Origin: Shewanella decolorationis S12
Lineage (GTDB): Bacteria > Pseudomonadota > Gammaproteobacteria > Enterobacterales > Shewanellaceae
Reading direction: 5' to 3'
Assembly (NCBI RefSeq): GCF_000485795.1
Contig: NZ_AXZL01000049.1
Coordinates: forward strand, 18,703 to 82,702
Length of the DNA stretch: 64,000 nt
The translations under genes were made by a program, and so were the position numbers. Positions 54,947 to 63,839 of this stretch are shown one piece after another; the first letter of the stretch is position 1, and the number at the start of each line of letters is the position of its first letter. Under the pieces are notes generated by a model that did not search any database, was not told the DNA's origin, and saw only the letters and a program-made list of their open reading frames with translations.

Positions 54947-55876
54947 ATGAAGGTCTTGGTCGTTTTTATACTGATCGCTATCGGAGTGTTTTTATTTCGT
55001 CGTGCCCAGCGCTTGGCGAAGGAAGAACAAGAGGCAATGATGGCGAAGAAATCAACCGAAAAGACAAGGGATACAAGCGCTTCGCCCGATGAGGCTGAAC
55101 CTACGCCTGACATTGCTCCTGCTGCGAAGAACGAGTCAGCAGCCGCTTCTGCGGCCAAAGCACCCGAAGTTGAATTAATGCCAAGGGACGTTGAGCCAGC
55201 GAGTCGGGTCGAGATAAGCGAAGATATTATCGATGTCGAGCTCCCCGCTGCCAGCAATGAAAAGAGCGTGATTATCGTCGCGGATGTTCATTCTACCGAT
55301 GACAAAGAGGCTACAACGGCGCAGCCTGTCTCTCCTAAAGATGAAGCTCCGGTCACCAAGGCGAGTGAGGCTCAAGAAGAGCCAGTAGTCGTCGACACCC
55401 CAGTTAAGGCTAAAGAAAGCACCGAGAGTTCGCCTGAGGTAGCGAACACTCACTTGGTAAAAGATGATTCGCTTGCAGAACTTGGTCCTTGGGCAAACGT
55501 GACCCTGCAACGTGCAGCGGAAGAATACCAAAGTGCAGAGACGGCGCTGGCGCGCTATAACGCATTACAAAACGTGATTGGCGAGTGCTATAAGCAGCGC
55601 AAATCGGCCGAATATTTAGCCTATGGTGCAGCGCTGCATGGGTTGTATCTTGCGTTATTCCACAGTGCGAATGCCGAAAAGCCCAAAGATCTTGAGCTTA
55701 AAACCCCAGGTTTCATGCAGCTTGCGACCCTGTTAAACGATACCCAAGACTTTGATAAAGCAATTGCGCTCTGCCAAGAGGCGATCAAACTTGGTTTAAC
55801 CGATGGCACAGTCACGGGATTTGAAGGGCGAATTAGCCGTATCGAGAAGGCGCAGGCGAAAGCGGTGACGGCCTAA
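54947..55876 (+). CDS. Membrane-anchored protein with acidic linker and TPR-like end
   Basis: Not recognised as a named family. A 309-residue protein. A single N-terminal membrane helix (about residues 2-17, VLVVFILIAIGVFLFRR) is followed by a long low-complexity Ala/Glu/Pro/Thr linker (about residues 25-165). The C-terminal helical region resembles TPR or coiled-coil repeats (LQRAAEEYQSAETALARYNALQ; ALCQEAIKLGLTDG). AAAGGTGAAGAAGA upstream of ATG supports the start. Likely bitopic, with the C-terminal helices either cytoplasmic or periplasmic; no function assigned. Confidence 0.65.
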   Translation: MKVLVVFILIAIGVFLFRRAQRLAKEEQEAMMAKKSTEKTRDTSASPDEAEPTPDIAPAAKNESAAASAAKAPEVELMPRDVEPASRVEISEDIIDVELPAASNEKSVIIVADVHSTDDKEATTAQPVSPKDEAPVTKASEAQEEPVVVDTPVKAKESTESSPEVANTHLVKDDSLAELGPWANVTLQRAAEEYQSAETALARYNALQNVIGECYKQRKSAEYLAYGAALHGLYLALFHSANAEKPKDLELKTPGFMQLATLLNDTQDFDKAIALCQEAIKLGLTDGTVTGFEGRISRIEKAQAKAVTA

Positions 55877-56005
55877 GGTCGGATTGTAGGATTCGAGCTT
55901 TTGGCGCTCAAACACGCTTAACAATGCGCTTGAGATACCCTTAGCCGAAAAGCGGTTATTTAACCGGGTAAAGCCGTGTAGAATCCTGATACTTACCGCG
56001 CAAAA

Positions 56006-56029
56006 GGCGAACTAAGGTTCGCTTTTTTT
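56006..56029 (+). terminator. Intrinsic terminator after the membrane-anchored protein
   Basis: GCGAAC (56007-56012) pairs with GTTCGC (56017-56022) around TAAG, followed by seven Ts. Confidence 0.88.
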
Positions 56030-56081
56030 ATGGGCTATTTTTATGAAGTGTGTTGCGAGCTGTTTTAACCGAATTGTCAAA

Positions 56082-56393
56082 ATGAAATTATCTTTGGCCA
56101 TCTTGTTTGCCTGCCTCAGCCTTGGCTTGAGTGGTTGCACTAAAACCCCCGAATGGACGCTATTCTATTATCCTGCGGCGACCTCACTGCCAACGACGCC
56201 ATTACAAACCGATGATATCAATGGTTATTACGACACCCTCGAACAATGCCAACGCAAAGCCCAAGGGTTACAACGCTTAACGGGATCGGGTGTGAGTGGT
56301 TTCGAGGCCAGCGGTGCCGGCGTCTATCAATGTGGCCTGCAGTGCGAGTTTAACGACAAGTCCGTGCTCGTGTGTAAGCAGCTCGTTCAATAG
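56082..56393 (+). CDS. Small lipoprotein, hypothetical
   Basis: A 103-residue lipoprotein. The signal [19 protein letters not shown] carries a lipobox LSGC at about residue 19. The rest includes a Cys-rich region with [14 protein letters not shown] and [11 protein letters not shown], and four or five further Cys that may pair. The start is uncertain: ATG 56082 gives a normal signal peptide, while ATG 56043 gives a longer one; neither has a clear Shine-Dalgarno sequence. It lies 11 nt before selO and may be co-transcribed. Confidence 0.6.
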   Translation: MKLSLAILFACLSLGLSGCTKTPEWTLFYYPAATSLPTTPLQTDDINGYYDTLEQCQRKAQGLQRLTGSGVSGFEASGAGVYQCGLQCEFNDKSVLVCKQLVQ

Positions 56394-56404
56394 GAAAAGC
56401 ATTG

Positions 56405-57859
56405 ATGAAGTTTAAACAGGATTTTTTTACCCAGTTGCCTGAGTTTTACGCTCAAGTCTATCCGCAGGGAATAAGCAATCCCCATTGGCTGGCGTGGAGT
56501 GAAGATGCCGCCAAGTTAATCGACTTGCAACAGCCGACGGATGCATTATTGCAGGGATTATCGGGTAACGCCGCCGTTGAGGGTGCAAGTTATTATGCGC
56601 AGGTGTACAGTGGCCATCAGTTTGGTGGCTATACGCCTAGATTAGGCGATGGTCGCTCGATTATCTTGGGTGAGGCATTGGGCCCCCAAGGCGCATGGGA
56701 TGTAGCACTCAAAGGCGGCGGGCCGACGCCCTATTCTCGCCATGGCGATGGCAGAGCCGTGATGCGCTCAGCGGTGCGGGAGTTCCTTGTCTCCGAAGCG
56801 CTACATCATTTAGATGTGCCGACGACCCGAGCATTGGCGGTGATCGGCTCTGATATGCCCGTCTGGCGTGAGAGCCAAGAAACCGCAGCCATTACCGTGC
56901 GTTTGGCGCGCAGCCATATCCGCTTTGGTCATTTCGAATTTTTCTGCCATAGCGAGCGTGGTCAAGCCGATAAGCTGACGCAGTTGCTCAACTTTACCTT
57001 GAAGCAGCATTATCCGCATTTGAGCTGCGATCTGGCGGGCTATAAAGCCTGGTTTTTGCAGGTAGTACAAGATACCGCTAAGCTTATCGCCCATTGGCAG
57101 GCTATCGGCTTTGCCCACGGGGTGATGAATACCGACAATATGTCGATTCTGGGGGACAGTTTCGATTTTGGCCCGTTTGCCTTCCTCGATACCTTCCAAG
57201 AAGACTTTATTTGCAATCATTCCGATCCAGAAGGGCGTTACGCCTTTGGTCAGCAGCCCGGCATTGGCCTGTGGAACCTGCAACGTTTAGCACAGGCGTT
57301 GACGCCTGTGATCCCGTCCGATGATTTAATTGCCGCCTTGAATCAATATCAACATGCTCTAGTGCAGCATTACTTGATGCTGATGCGCGCTAAGTTAGGG
57401 CTGGCTGCGCGAGCTAATTCGACAGCCGAGCAGGATCAGCAGGACTTAGAACTGATTGGCGGCTTTACCGTGCTGATGGAGAAAAATCAGCTGGATTACA
57501 GCAACACCTGGCGCCGCTTCGGTCAACTTGACCCTAGTAGTGCACATTCTTCGCTGCGGGATGATTTTATCGATCTCAAGGAGTTTGATGCTTGGTATCA
57601 GACCTATCAGGCACGGCTGGGTAAAGTTGCCGATATTGAGGCATGGCAACAGGCGCGTAATAGCGTCAATCCCAAGTACATTCTGCGCAACTATTTGGCT
57701 CAAGAGGCCATTATTGCCGTGGAGGAGGGAAATCTTGCGCCGCTAGAGCGTTTGCACCAAGTATTGCGCCAGCCGTTTGCCGAACAAGTTGAGCATGAAG
57801 ATCTGGCCAAACGTCCACCCGATTGGGGACAAGGGCTGATTATGTCGTGCAGCAGTTGA
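56405..57859 (+). CDS. selO: Protein adenylyltransferase SelO
   Basis: A 484-residue SelO pseudokinase family member that AMPylates proteins using ATP in an inverted orientation. Typical segments are [46 protein letters not shown] and [20 protein letters not shown], with the metal-binding Asn and Asp. The chain ends in CSS, with Cys at the antepenultimate position where eukaryotic SelO has selenocysteine. ATG 56405 is preferred to TTG 56402. Part of a run with DUF3630 and srkA. Role in redox stress inferred from family. Confidence 0.95.
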   Translation: MKFKQDFFTQLPEFYAQVYPQGISNPHWLAWSEDAAKLIDLQQPTDALLQGLSGNAAVEGASYYAQVYSGHQFGGYTPRLGDGRSIILGEALGPQGAWDVALKGGGPTPYSRHGDGRAVMRSAVREFLVSEALHHLDVPTTRALAVIGSDMPVWRESQETAAITVRLARSHIRFGHFEFFCHSERGQADKLTQLLNFTLKQHYPHLSCDLAGYKAWFLQVVQDTAKLIAHWQAIGFAHGVMNTDNMSILGDSFDFGPFAFLDTFQEDFICNHSDPEGRYAFGQQPGIGLWNLQRLAQALTPVIPSDDLIAALNQYQHALVQHYLMLMRAKLGLAARANSTAEQDQQDLELIGGFTVLMEKNQLDYSNTWRRFGQLDPSSAHSSLRDDFIDLKEFDAWYQTYQARLGKVADIEAWQQARNSVNPKYILRNYLAQEAIIAVEEGNLAPLERLHQVLRQPFAEQVEHEDLAKRPPDWGQGLIMSCSS

Positions 57860-57870
57860 TGGAAGTAAAA

Positions 57871-58164
57871 ATGAAATTAGAAGCCATTCAGTTAGATAGA
57901 GCCGCATTAAGCTTGAGTGTGAGCGGCGATATCGATTTTGATCGTTTCGAGGCCTTTGCTGAGCCATTAGCCCATGCCTTAGACTGCCGAGTGCGCGAGC
58001 GCCAATGGGGCGCGGATCGCCATCAATGGCTATTGGAGTTTGAGGGCACCTCGCTTTGGCTCAATTATGAGTTTTACGGCAATATCTGTTGGCTGAGTGT
58101 GGAACGTGAGGCCGATTTTGAGGTATTGGAATACCTTGCAACACTGTTAACGTCCTATGTATGA
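57871..58164 (+). CDS. DUF3630 family protein
   Basis: A 97-residue acidic protein: MKLEAIQLDRAALSLSVSG, with WLNYEFYGNICWLSVEREADFEVLEYLATLL near the end. It belongs to DUF3630 as known in Shewanella and its neighbours. No function is known. ATG 57871 is preceded by GGAAG at a good distance; the frame start at 57823 lies within selO. It overlaps the longest frame of srkA, but the chosen srkA start (58175) leaves 10 bp between them. Confidence 0.75.
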   Translation: MKLEAIQLDRAALSLSVSGDIDFDRFEAFAEPLAHALDCRVRERQWGADRHQWLLEFEGTSLWLNYEFYGNICWLSVEREADFEVLEYLATLLTSYV

Positions 58165-58174
58165 GAGAGCCACA

Positions 58175-59212
58175 ATGAGCCAAGATAAGTTAGCCCCATC
58201 GCAGGGGGCGGTCGATGATACGCATTCGGGCGCAGCCTTTGACTTTCAAGCCTTAACGCCGGATTTGATTTTAGATGCGATCGAAAGTCTTGGGGTGTAT
58301 CCCGAGACAGGTCTACTCGCGCTCAATAGCTACGAAAACCGCGTGTATCAATTTCGTAGCGATGAAGGGCAACGCTATGTGGTGAAGTTTTATCGCCCCG
58401 ATCGTTGGACCGATGCACAGATCCAAGAAGAACACGACTATGCCATCGCGCTTGCCGAGCAGGAAATCCCAATGGCGGTGCCCGCATCTGTGCAAGGGCA
58501 GACCTTACATCATTTCCTCGGCTTTCGCTTTGCACTGTTTCCCTCCATCGGCGGTCGTCCCTTTGAAGTGGATAATTTAGAGCAGTTGGAATTTGTTGGG
58601 CGTTTTATCGGTCGTATACACCAGTACGGTGCCCAGTCAACGTTTAAGGCCCGTGAGCCACTGAATCCCCAGATCTTAGGCGATGAGCCTTTAGCCTGGT
58701 TAAAGCAGTCAGACTTAGTGCCAAGCACACTGCGCCCCGCGTTTTTTACCGTGGTGGAGCAAGTGCTGGCGAAGGTGAATCAGCTTTGGGCGCAGCAAGC
58801 CTTTACGCCTATTCGTCTGCATGGGGATTTGCACCCGGGGAATATTCTTTGGACTCCCGATGGGCCTGGGTTTGTGGATTTAGACGATGCCCGCATGGGA
58901 CCGGCTATTCAAGATTTATGGATGATGCTGACGGGCGATAGAGCGCAGCAGCAACTGCAACTCGAGGTATTACTCGAGGCCTATGAAGAGTTTTGTGAGT
59001 TCGATACTCGGCAGTTGTCCTTGATTGAACCCCTACGCGCATTACGGATGGTGCACTATAACGCTTGGATTGGCAGGCGTTGGCAGGATCCTGCTTTCCC
59101 TATGCATTTCCCCTGGTTTGGGGATGAAAAGTATTGGGAGCAGCAGATCTTAGCCTTTAAGGAGCAACTCGCGGCACTCGATGAACCGCCGCTGAGCCTG
59201 ATCCCCTACTAA
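58175..59212 (+). CDS. srkA: Stress response kinase A (SrkA, YihE)
   Basis: A 345-residue member of the aminoglycoside-phosphotransferase-like protein kinase fold. The phosphate loop region is LNSYENRVYQF. The catalytic HGDLHPGNILW loop (Asp-X-X-X-X-Asn) is followed by FVDLDDARMGP, the metal-binding Asp. SrkA lowers death under stress through MazEF-linked or Cpx-linked control in E. coli. ATG 58175 is used instead of 58157 because GAGAG precedes it. Adjacent to dsbA, as in E. coli, which supports the name. Confidence 0.92.
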   Translation: MSQDKLAPSQGAVDDTHSGAAFDFQALTPDLILDAIESLGVYPETGLLALNSYENRVYQFRSDEGQRYVVKFYRPDRWTDAQIQEEHDYAIALAEQEIPMAVPASVQGQTLHHFLGFRFALFPSIGGRPFEVDNLEQLEFVGRFIGRIHQYGAQSTFKAREPLNPQILGDEPLAWLKQSDLVPSTLRPAFFTVVEQVLAKVNQLWAQQAFTPIRLHGDLHPGNILWTPDGPGFVDLDDARMGPAIQDLWMMLTGDRAQQQLQLEVLLEAYEEFCEFDTRQLSLIEPLRALRMVHYNAWIGRRWQDPAFPMHFPWFGDEKYWEQQILAFKEQLAALDEPPLSLIPY

Positions 59213-59339
59213 ATGTGTGAACAGGGTGGAATTACGCGCCTATTAGCTCAAACCGATTGAACTCTCGGCTTGAGTTACACTCAAAAAATGAAATATGTTA
59301 GGCTCCAGCTAGTTTTGAAAATTGATTTAAGGAAAATTC

Positions 59340-59951
59340 ATGAAAAAAGCATTACTTATGATGGCAGCGCTGTTATTGGCTCCATTAACTGTATCGGCAG
59401 TTGAGTACAAAGAAGGCGTACACTACACAGTGATTAACGACGGCCCAGCGACAGCTAAGCCTGAAATCACCGAGTTTTTCTCTTTCTATTGCCCACATTG
59501 CTTCAACTTCTCTAAAACTGTGGTGCCTAAAATTTTGGCTGAGAAGCCAGAAGGTGTGGCATTTAACCAAGCCCACGTTGACTTTATTGGTAAGGAAATG
59601 GGCGTAGAAATGTCACGCGCCTTTGCCGTTGCACACCAATTGAATGTGGACGAGAAGATGGATGCGGCTCTATTTTCTGCCATCCATGAGAAGAAACAAC
59701 ACTTCACTAACCGTGATGACGTGCGTGCCTTGTTCGTGGCTAACGGCGTAGACGGCAAGGCCTTCGATGCGGCGGCTGACTCCTTTATGGTGAAAGCGCA
59801 AATGGCGAAGATGAAGCGTGATACTGAAAACGCGAAAATTTCTGGTGTGCCTGCCTTAGTGGTGAATGGCAAGTACCGCGTCGAAACCGGTGCAATCAAG
59901 TCTTACGATGAACTGTTAGATATCGCTTACTATTTAGCCAAGAAACAGTAA
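59340..59951 (+). CDS. dsbA: Thiol:disulfide oxidoreductase DsbA
   Basis: A 203-residue periplasmic oxidase that introduces disulfide bonds. The signal peptide (MKKALLMMAALLLAPLTVSA) precedes the thioredoxin fold with CPHC in FFSFYCPHCFNF, and cis-Pro in GVPALVVNGKY. AAGGA stands upstream of ATG 59340. It follows srkA, the E. coli order (srkA-dsbA). A strong terminator at 60022 follows. Confidence 0.96.
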   Translation: MKKALLMMAALLLAPLTVSAVEYKEGVHYTVINDGPATAKPEITEFFSFYCPHCFNFSKTVVPKILAEKPEGVAFNQAHVDFIGKEMGVEMSRAFAVAHQLNVDEKMDAALFSAIHEKKQHFTNRDDVRALFVANGVDGKAFDAAADSFMVKAQMAKMKRDTENAKISGVPALVVNGKYRVETGAIKSYDELLDIAYYLAKKQ

Positions 59952-60021
59952 CGATCACCGGATTGCAGTGGTTTTATCATCATTTTGTAATCTAACTGAT
60001 TGATACTGCAAGCATAAAATT

Positions 60022-60047
60022 AAAGGAGCCTAGCGCTCCTTTTTTTT
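60022..60047 (+). terminator. Intrinsic terminator after dsbA
   Basis: AAAGGAGC (60022-60029) pairs with GCTCCTTT (60035-60042), followed by further Ts (to 60047). Classic terminator. Confidence 0.92.
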
Positions 60048-60133
60048 GGTTTGCGCAACATAGTCGCAAATAGTTGAACCAGAACTTCGAAATATTCGTA
60101 TGTGATACCAAGGAGTGTTCATGCTTGGCAGGC

Positions 60134-60193
60134 TTTCTGCTGATTAACGTCCGTTTATAGATAATTACTATGTTGCACGGACGTTTGCAGAAA
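60134..60193. repeat. Interrupted inverted repeat, possible structured RNA
   Basis: TTTCTGC (60134-60140) pairs with GCAGAAA (60187-60193), and inside it AACGTCCGT (60146-60154) pairs with ACGGACGTT (60177-60185). That is sixteen perfectly complementary pairs in two blocks, around a 22-nt AT-rich loop. Confidence 0.7.
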
Positions 60194-60256
60194 CACGGCA
60201 GTAGGCAAATGCGGGCAAAATGAATCTGAAAACTCTACTAGCTGTGGAAATTTGGC

Positions 60257-60330
60257 AAAAAAAAAACCGTACTTCCGATAATGGAGAGTACGGACTTGAG
60301 TCATATGACTCATTTTTACCCTGAGTAACG
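60257..60330 (-). ncRNA. Candidate small RNA with its own promoter and terminator
   Basis: On the minus strand the predicted transcript starts near 60329-60331 and ends with a perfect stem CCGTACT (60293-60287) / AGTACGG (60273-60267) followed by ten Us (60266-60257). A 16-bp palindrome TGAGTCATATGACTCA (60312-60297) forms the 5' part. The promoter TTGACA-N17-TAGACT lies directly upstream. No ORF with a Shine-Dalgarno sequence is seen inside. It does not look like Spot 42, the sRNA near polA in other bacteria, and I do not recognise another family. Confidence 0.65.
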
Positions 60331-60336
60331 TGGATA

Positions 60337-60365
60337 AGTCTAGTTTGGCGTCAAAATAATGTCAA
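60337..60365 (-). promoter_or_regulatory. Sigma-70 promoter of the candidate small RNA
   Basis: TTGACA (60365-60360, perfect -35), 17-bp spacer, TAGACT (60342-60337, 4/6 to TATAAT). A GTCAA-TTTT-TTGAC inverted repeat covers the sequence just upstream of the -35 box and may be an operator. Confidence 0.7.
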
Positions 60366-60544
60366 TAGTCAAAAAATTGACCATTAAGCATTTTAGTGAT
60401 TATTTTGTTATTTTTAATTAAAAATCATATTGTTACATTACTTTGATTGTAAATATTGAAAAAAATCTATCAGGGATGAAACTCAATAGGTAATGCTTCT
60501 GTCAAACAACTGTAATCAATAACAAGAATGCTGTAGGGGGTTGT

Positions 60545-60757
60545 ATGAGAGTTTTCCCTGTGTACGCACCGAAGCTTATTGCAAAGCATGCGCGTATTTT
60601 TCTTACTGGCGTGATATGGGTTAAAGACTTAGGTCGATTAGAATTTGAAAAGGGGCGTTTTTTATTGCCAAGAAAAAGCCTGCCAAAAGTGAAGCAGGCT
60701 ATCTTAGAGCTGAACGAACTGATTGAATCGCAGAATCATCAAACTAAAACAGCTTAG
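60545..60757 (+). CDS. Small conserved hypothetical protein, 70 residues
   Basis: Not recognised. The chain begins [20 protein letters not shown] and has a Lys-rich central part ([20 protein letters not shown]) with a helical end ([18 protein letters not shown]). AGGGGG before ATG supports translation. Its last 4 bases overlap the stop of zapB on the opposite strand. The basic middle could bind nucleic acid or RNA (speculation). Confidence 0.65.
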   Translation: MRVFPVYAPKLIAKHARIFLTGVIWVKDLGRLEFEKGRFLLPRKSLPKVKQAILELNELIESQNHQTKTA

Positions 60758-60975
60758 ATTTCACTGTTGAGCAGGCCAACAAGTCCAGTGACTTTGTCGT
60801 TCCAAGAAGCGAGTTCTTGTTGAAGTTGTTGGTTCTGCTCAGTCAATTGTTGATTTTGCTCATTCAAAGTTGACGTCTTTTGCTTCTCTTCCTCTAGCTC
60901 CATTTTTAGAAGCTCGATGGTTTCGAGTGTAGCCTGGATCTTGGTTTCCAGTTTGGACAGTAATTCAAGGCTCAT
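60754..60975 (-). CDS. zapB: Cell division protein ZapB
   Basis: A 73-residue, fully helical coiled-coil protein: [31 protein letters not shown] with a run of Gln/Asn-rich heptads ([18 protein letters not shown]). E. coli ZapB has 81 residues. It joins ZapA and the Z ring to MatP. AGGA before ATG 60975 supports the start. Minus strand, no operon. Confidence 0.9.
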   Translation of the reverse strand: MSLELLSKLETKIQATLETIELLKMELEEEKQKTSTLNEQNQQLTEQNQQLQQELASWNDKVTGLVGLLNSEI

Positions 60976-61154
60976 CTGGAGAGTCCTATAGTTTCTGGAT
61001 GGGACTGTGATTCTAGCAGTGCCAAGAGCATAAGGAATAGCAGTCTTTTTCGTTTGGTCAAAAAATGCCCGATAACCGCATGCGAATTTAAGTTTTTTTG
61101 CATTTGTTATTAACTCGTTAGTATTCTTGGTTTTATTTTTTATCGGAATGGCCC

Positions 61155-62660
61155 ATGTTGTCGAATTTGCTCGCCATACTTCCCCTGTTATTAACCCTAG
61201 TATTAGCCCTTTGGTTGCGGCGTACTTTAGTGGCTTTGGGGGTTGGTATTCTCTCGGGCGCGTTAATCATTGCCCACTTCGATATCCTGCAAAGCGCGAG
61301 TTATCTTCTCGAGATAGGTGTTAAACAGTTTTATAGCCAAGATGCGTGGCAATGGTGGCATTTAAATGTGCTGATGGCCATGTTACTGCTTGGGAGCATG
61401 ACACAGCTCCTCGCCAGAAGCGGTGCGGTAGAGCAATTTGGTGATTGGCTATATCGACGTATTCGCACGGGACGACAGGCGCGTATTGGTGTCGTGCTAC
61501 TAGGCTGGTTAGTCTTTATTGATGGTATTTTTAGTTGCCTCGCCGTGGGGCATGTGTGCCAACCTTTGAGCCAGCGCTATGGTATCCGTCAGACACAGTT
61601 AGCCTATTTAGTCGACTCTAATGCATCACCGCTCTGCTCACTCTTGCCTTTTTCTAGCTGGGGGCCCTATGTGATGGCGCTGCTGGCTGGACTCAGTTTT
61701 TTACCCGTTTCTGCGCTCGAGGCCTTTATCGAGGTGGCTTTATCCAATTTTTATGCGATAACCACCTTAGGTTTGTCGCTGATTGTGGCTTGGTTTGGGG
61801 TGGGATTTCGCCCCATCGAGAAGGCGCTATTGTCGGCTGAGCCCGTCGAGCCAAATTTAACTCCCTCGCAAGGCAATCCTTGGTTGCTGGCGATTCCCAT
61901 GTTGACCTTACTGTGCGCCTCTGTCGGTTTAACTCTCTGGTCTGGCGCGCAGCAGGTGTCGTCATGGGATGTTTCGGCCTGGTTAGCCAAGGCCGATATT
62001 GGCGCGGCGATGCGCGATGCTTGTCTGTTATCGACCTTAGTGACTCTAGTGTTGTTGATGTTGTCGGGCCGAAGCATTGGGAAACTGCTGGCGGACTTGG
62101 CGCATGGGGTGCGGATGATCGCCTTTGCCATAGCGATTTTACTCTGTACTTGGATGATAGGCGCAGTGATCCAAGATCTGGGCGTGGCGAGCTTGTTGGC
62201 GAGTTGGGCTAAATTGTATTTATCCCCTAGTCTGCTGGTGGCGGGGATGTTCCTGCTCTGCGCTATCATGGCCTTTGCCACTGGCTCAAGTTGGGGCACC
62301 TTCGCGATTATGATCCCCATCGGCGGGGAAATTGCCCATAACATGGATGCTAGCTTGCTGTTGCCGGTATTGAGTGCGGTGATGGCGGGCTCGGTGTTTG
62401 GCGATCATTGCTCGCCGATTTCTGATACTAGTGTGCTGAGCGCGACGAGCTCAGGCTGCTTACCCCATGACCATGTGGTGACTCAACTGCCCTTTGCGTT
62501 AATCGGGGCTGGTGCGGCATTAGTGGGATTTCAGTTAGTGAACTTATCGGTTGCGACCCTATTCGTGTGGTGTGGGGTCATAGGCACTGCGCTAGGGTTA
62601 TTGGCCTTATTGATACGCTTTTATCCACCTTGGGTGAGCGCTCGTTCGCAGACAAACTGA
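61155..62660 (+). CDS. NhaC-family Na+/H+ antiporter
   Basis: A 501-residue integral membrane protein with about 11-12 helices. Family segments include [43 protein letters not shown] and the discontinuous-helix region [23 protein letters not shown]. The family exchanges Na+ for H+, or in some members tyrosine, malate or other solutes. ATG 61155 has only a weak GGAAT upstream. Standing alone between zapB (divergent) and the RidA gene, so the substrate is not fixed. Confidence 0.85.
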   Translation: MLSNLLAILPLLLTLVLALWLRRTLVALGVGILSGALIIAHFDILQSASYLLEIGVKQFYSQDAWQWWHLNVLMAMLLLGSMTQLLARSGAVEQFGDWLYRRIRTGRQARIGVVLLGWLVFIDGIFSCLAVGHVCQPLSQRYGIRQTQLAYLVDSNASPLCSLLPFSSWGPYVMALLAGLSFLPVSALEAFIEVALSNFYAITTLGLSLIVAWFGVGFRPIEKALLSAEPVEPNLTPSQGNPWLLAIPMLTLLCASVGLTLWSGAQQVSSWDVSAWLAKADIGAAMRDACLLSTLVTLVLLMLSGRSIGKLLADLAHGVRMIAFAIAILLCTWMIGAVIQDLGVASLLASWAKLYLSPSLLVAGMFLLCAIMAFATGSSWGTFAIMIPIGGEIAHNMDASLLLPVLSAVMAGSVFGDHCSPISDTSVLSATSSGCLPHDHVVTQLPFALIGAGAALVGFQLVNLSVATLFVWCGVIGTALGLLALLIRFYPPWVSARSQTN

Positions 62661-62716
62661 GCCTTTCGGGGTAGAATGCCCGCAGAACTAACCATTTGAT
62701 TTAAGAGATTATCCCT

Positions 62717-63073
62717 ATGAGCATTACCCGTTTAGATGTTGGTACACGTATGAGCAGCATAGTGATCCACCAAGGCACAGTGTACTTATGTGGCCAAGTG
62801 GCAAAGGATAAGTATCAAAACATCACCGAACAAACGACGACTATGTTAGAGGAAGTCGACACTCTGTTAGCGCAGGCGGGCAGTTCTCGGGAGCACTTGT
62901 TGTCGGCCACTATCTATTTAAAAGATATGAATGACTACGATGCCATGAATGCCGTTTGGGATGCTTGGGTGCCAAAGGGTCATGCGCCTGCCCGTGCCTG
63001 TGTACAGGCGGCGATTGCCGAGCCTGAATATTTGGTTGAAGTCTCTGTTATTGCTGCGGTGGCCAAGGCGTAA
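62717..63073 (+). CDS. RidA family protein
   Basis: A 118-residue YjgF/YER057c/UK114 member: [38 protein letters not shown] and the conserved Arg/Cys segment [10 protein letters not shown]. RidA proteins hydrolyse reactive enamine/imine intermediates from PLP-dependent dehydratases; subgroups differ in substrate. This one resembles the shorter-type (YoaB-like) group. It starts 56 nt after the antiporter gene and may be read through. Confidence 0.85.
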   Translation: MSITRLDVGTRMSSIVIHQGTVYLCGQVAKDKYQNITEQTTTMLEEVDTLLAQAGSSREHLLSATIYLKDMNDYDAMNAVWDAWVPKGHAPARACVQAAIAEPEYLVEVSVIAAVAKA

Positions 63074-63219
63074 CTCGCTCTCTCATCTCAGTAAGCAGTA
63101 AAGCTAAGTTGAACTTGGCTTTACTCGCCCTCAACCATTGCTGCCTTAAATGATGGCGGTAAATTCATGGCAATAACGCCCATTCGTAATGCGATCTTTA
63201 GTTAGAACAATAGCTTCAG

Positions 63220-63555
63220 CTAGAAATAGCGGGCTAAGTTTGCCGGGATATTGGGGCTGTGCGAAGGATACTGCGCCAGCAAGGCTTGGGAGATGGCCTC
63301 AATATCCAGCGTTGGTAAACCTTGCTCTATGATGGTCGCGGCCCAAGGTGCGTGGAGCTTGAGTTGGCTATAATCCTCGGTTTCAACAAACCGTGTCAAC
63401 GAATAACGGCTACCGCCCAATCCGTGTCCCCAACCTTCGCTAACATCAAAGGGGGAATCGAGTCGCTCGCTATCAAACTCCACCACGTAGGGGGATTGGC
63501 CGTGGTGACCACCAGTCCAATCGCCTAAGTCCAATAAAAGAATCATCCTTGCCAT
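63220..63555 (-). CDS. Hypothetical protein, 111 residues
   Basis: Not recognised. The chain opens MARMILLLDLGDWTGGHHGQ and has an aromatic and acidic composition, including SEGWGHGLGGSRYSLTRF. AAAGGAG lies 10 nt before ATG 63555; ATG 63546 (MILLLDL) is an alternative with AAGG just upstream. It follows the rof gene on the same strand by 17 nt, so it is probably co-transcribed. Confidence 0.55.
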   Translation of the reverse strand: MARMILLLDLGDWTGGHHGQSPYVVEFDSERLDSPFDVSEGWGHGLGGSRYSLTRFVETEDYSQLKLHAPWAATIIEQGLPTLDIEAISQALLAQYPSHSPNIPANLARYF

Positions 63556-63572
63556 TTGTTTATGCTCCTTTG

Positions 63573-63839
63573 CTACTGGCTGGCAATCATAACACGGCCA
63601 AAACTAGCGTGGGGATCTGTGGGCGTAATGGCGATAATGCTATCTAGCCGCAGCGTTTGCTGGTCCGCTTGATGTTCGACGACTAGCCATTCAGTCTTAT
63701 CTGCGTGGGTCTGGGTCGTAATTGCCCGTGCTTGGCACAGGCTGCCGTCCTGCAACTCAATGTCGAGGCGATAGCCGTGCATACAAGCTAGCTCAAGGTA
63801 GTCGTAGTGGGCACAGGGGATCATTTTGTAGTCAGACAT
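63573..63839 (-). CDS. rof: Rho-binding antiterminator Rof
   Basis: An 88-residue protein: MSDYKMIPCAHYDYLELACMH, then GYRLDIELQDG and EWLVVEHQADQQTLRLDSIIAI. This agrees with E. coli Rof (YaeO), including the NLELACQ-like core and the beta strands of its Sm-like fold. Rof binds Rho beside its primary RNA site and blocks termination. Two ATG codons are adjacent (63842 and 63839); AGAGGAAAG fits the second better. Upstream frame sequence is not used. It is followed by an unknown gene at 63220 in the same direction. Confidence 0.85.
   Translation of the reverse strand: MSDYKMIPCAHYDYLELACMHGYRLDIELQDGSLCQARAITTQTHADKTEWLVVEHQADQQTLRLDSIIAITPTDPHASFGRVMIASQ

Larger units (their letters stand above)
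60048..60544. other. Large intergenic region after dsbA
   Basis: About 500 bp between the dsbA terminator and the gene at 60545. It holds a long interrupted inverted repeat (60134-60193) and a candidate minus-strand small RNA with promoter (60257-60365); the rest (60370-60540) is AT-rich and without ORFs. Confidence 0.7.

Noticed and set aside
60257..60365. Identity of the candidate sRNA with Spot 42
   Set aside because: Spot 42 lies next to polA and begins with a different conserved 5' sequence. Neither polA nor that sequence is seen here.
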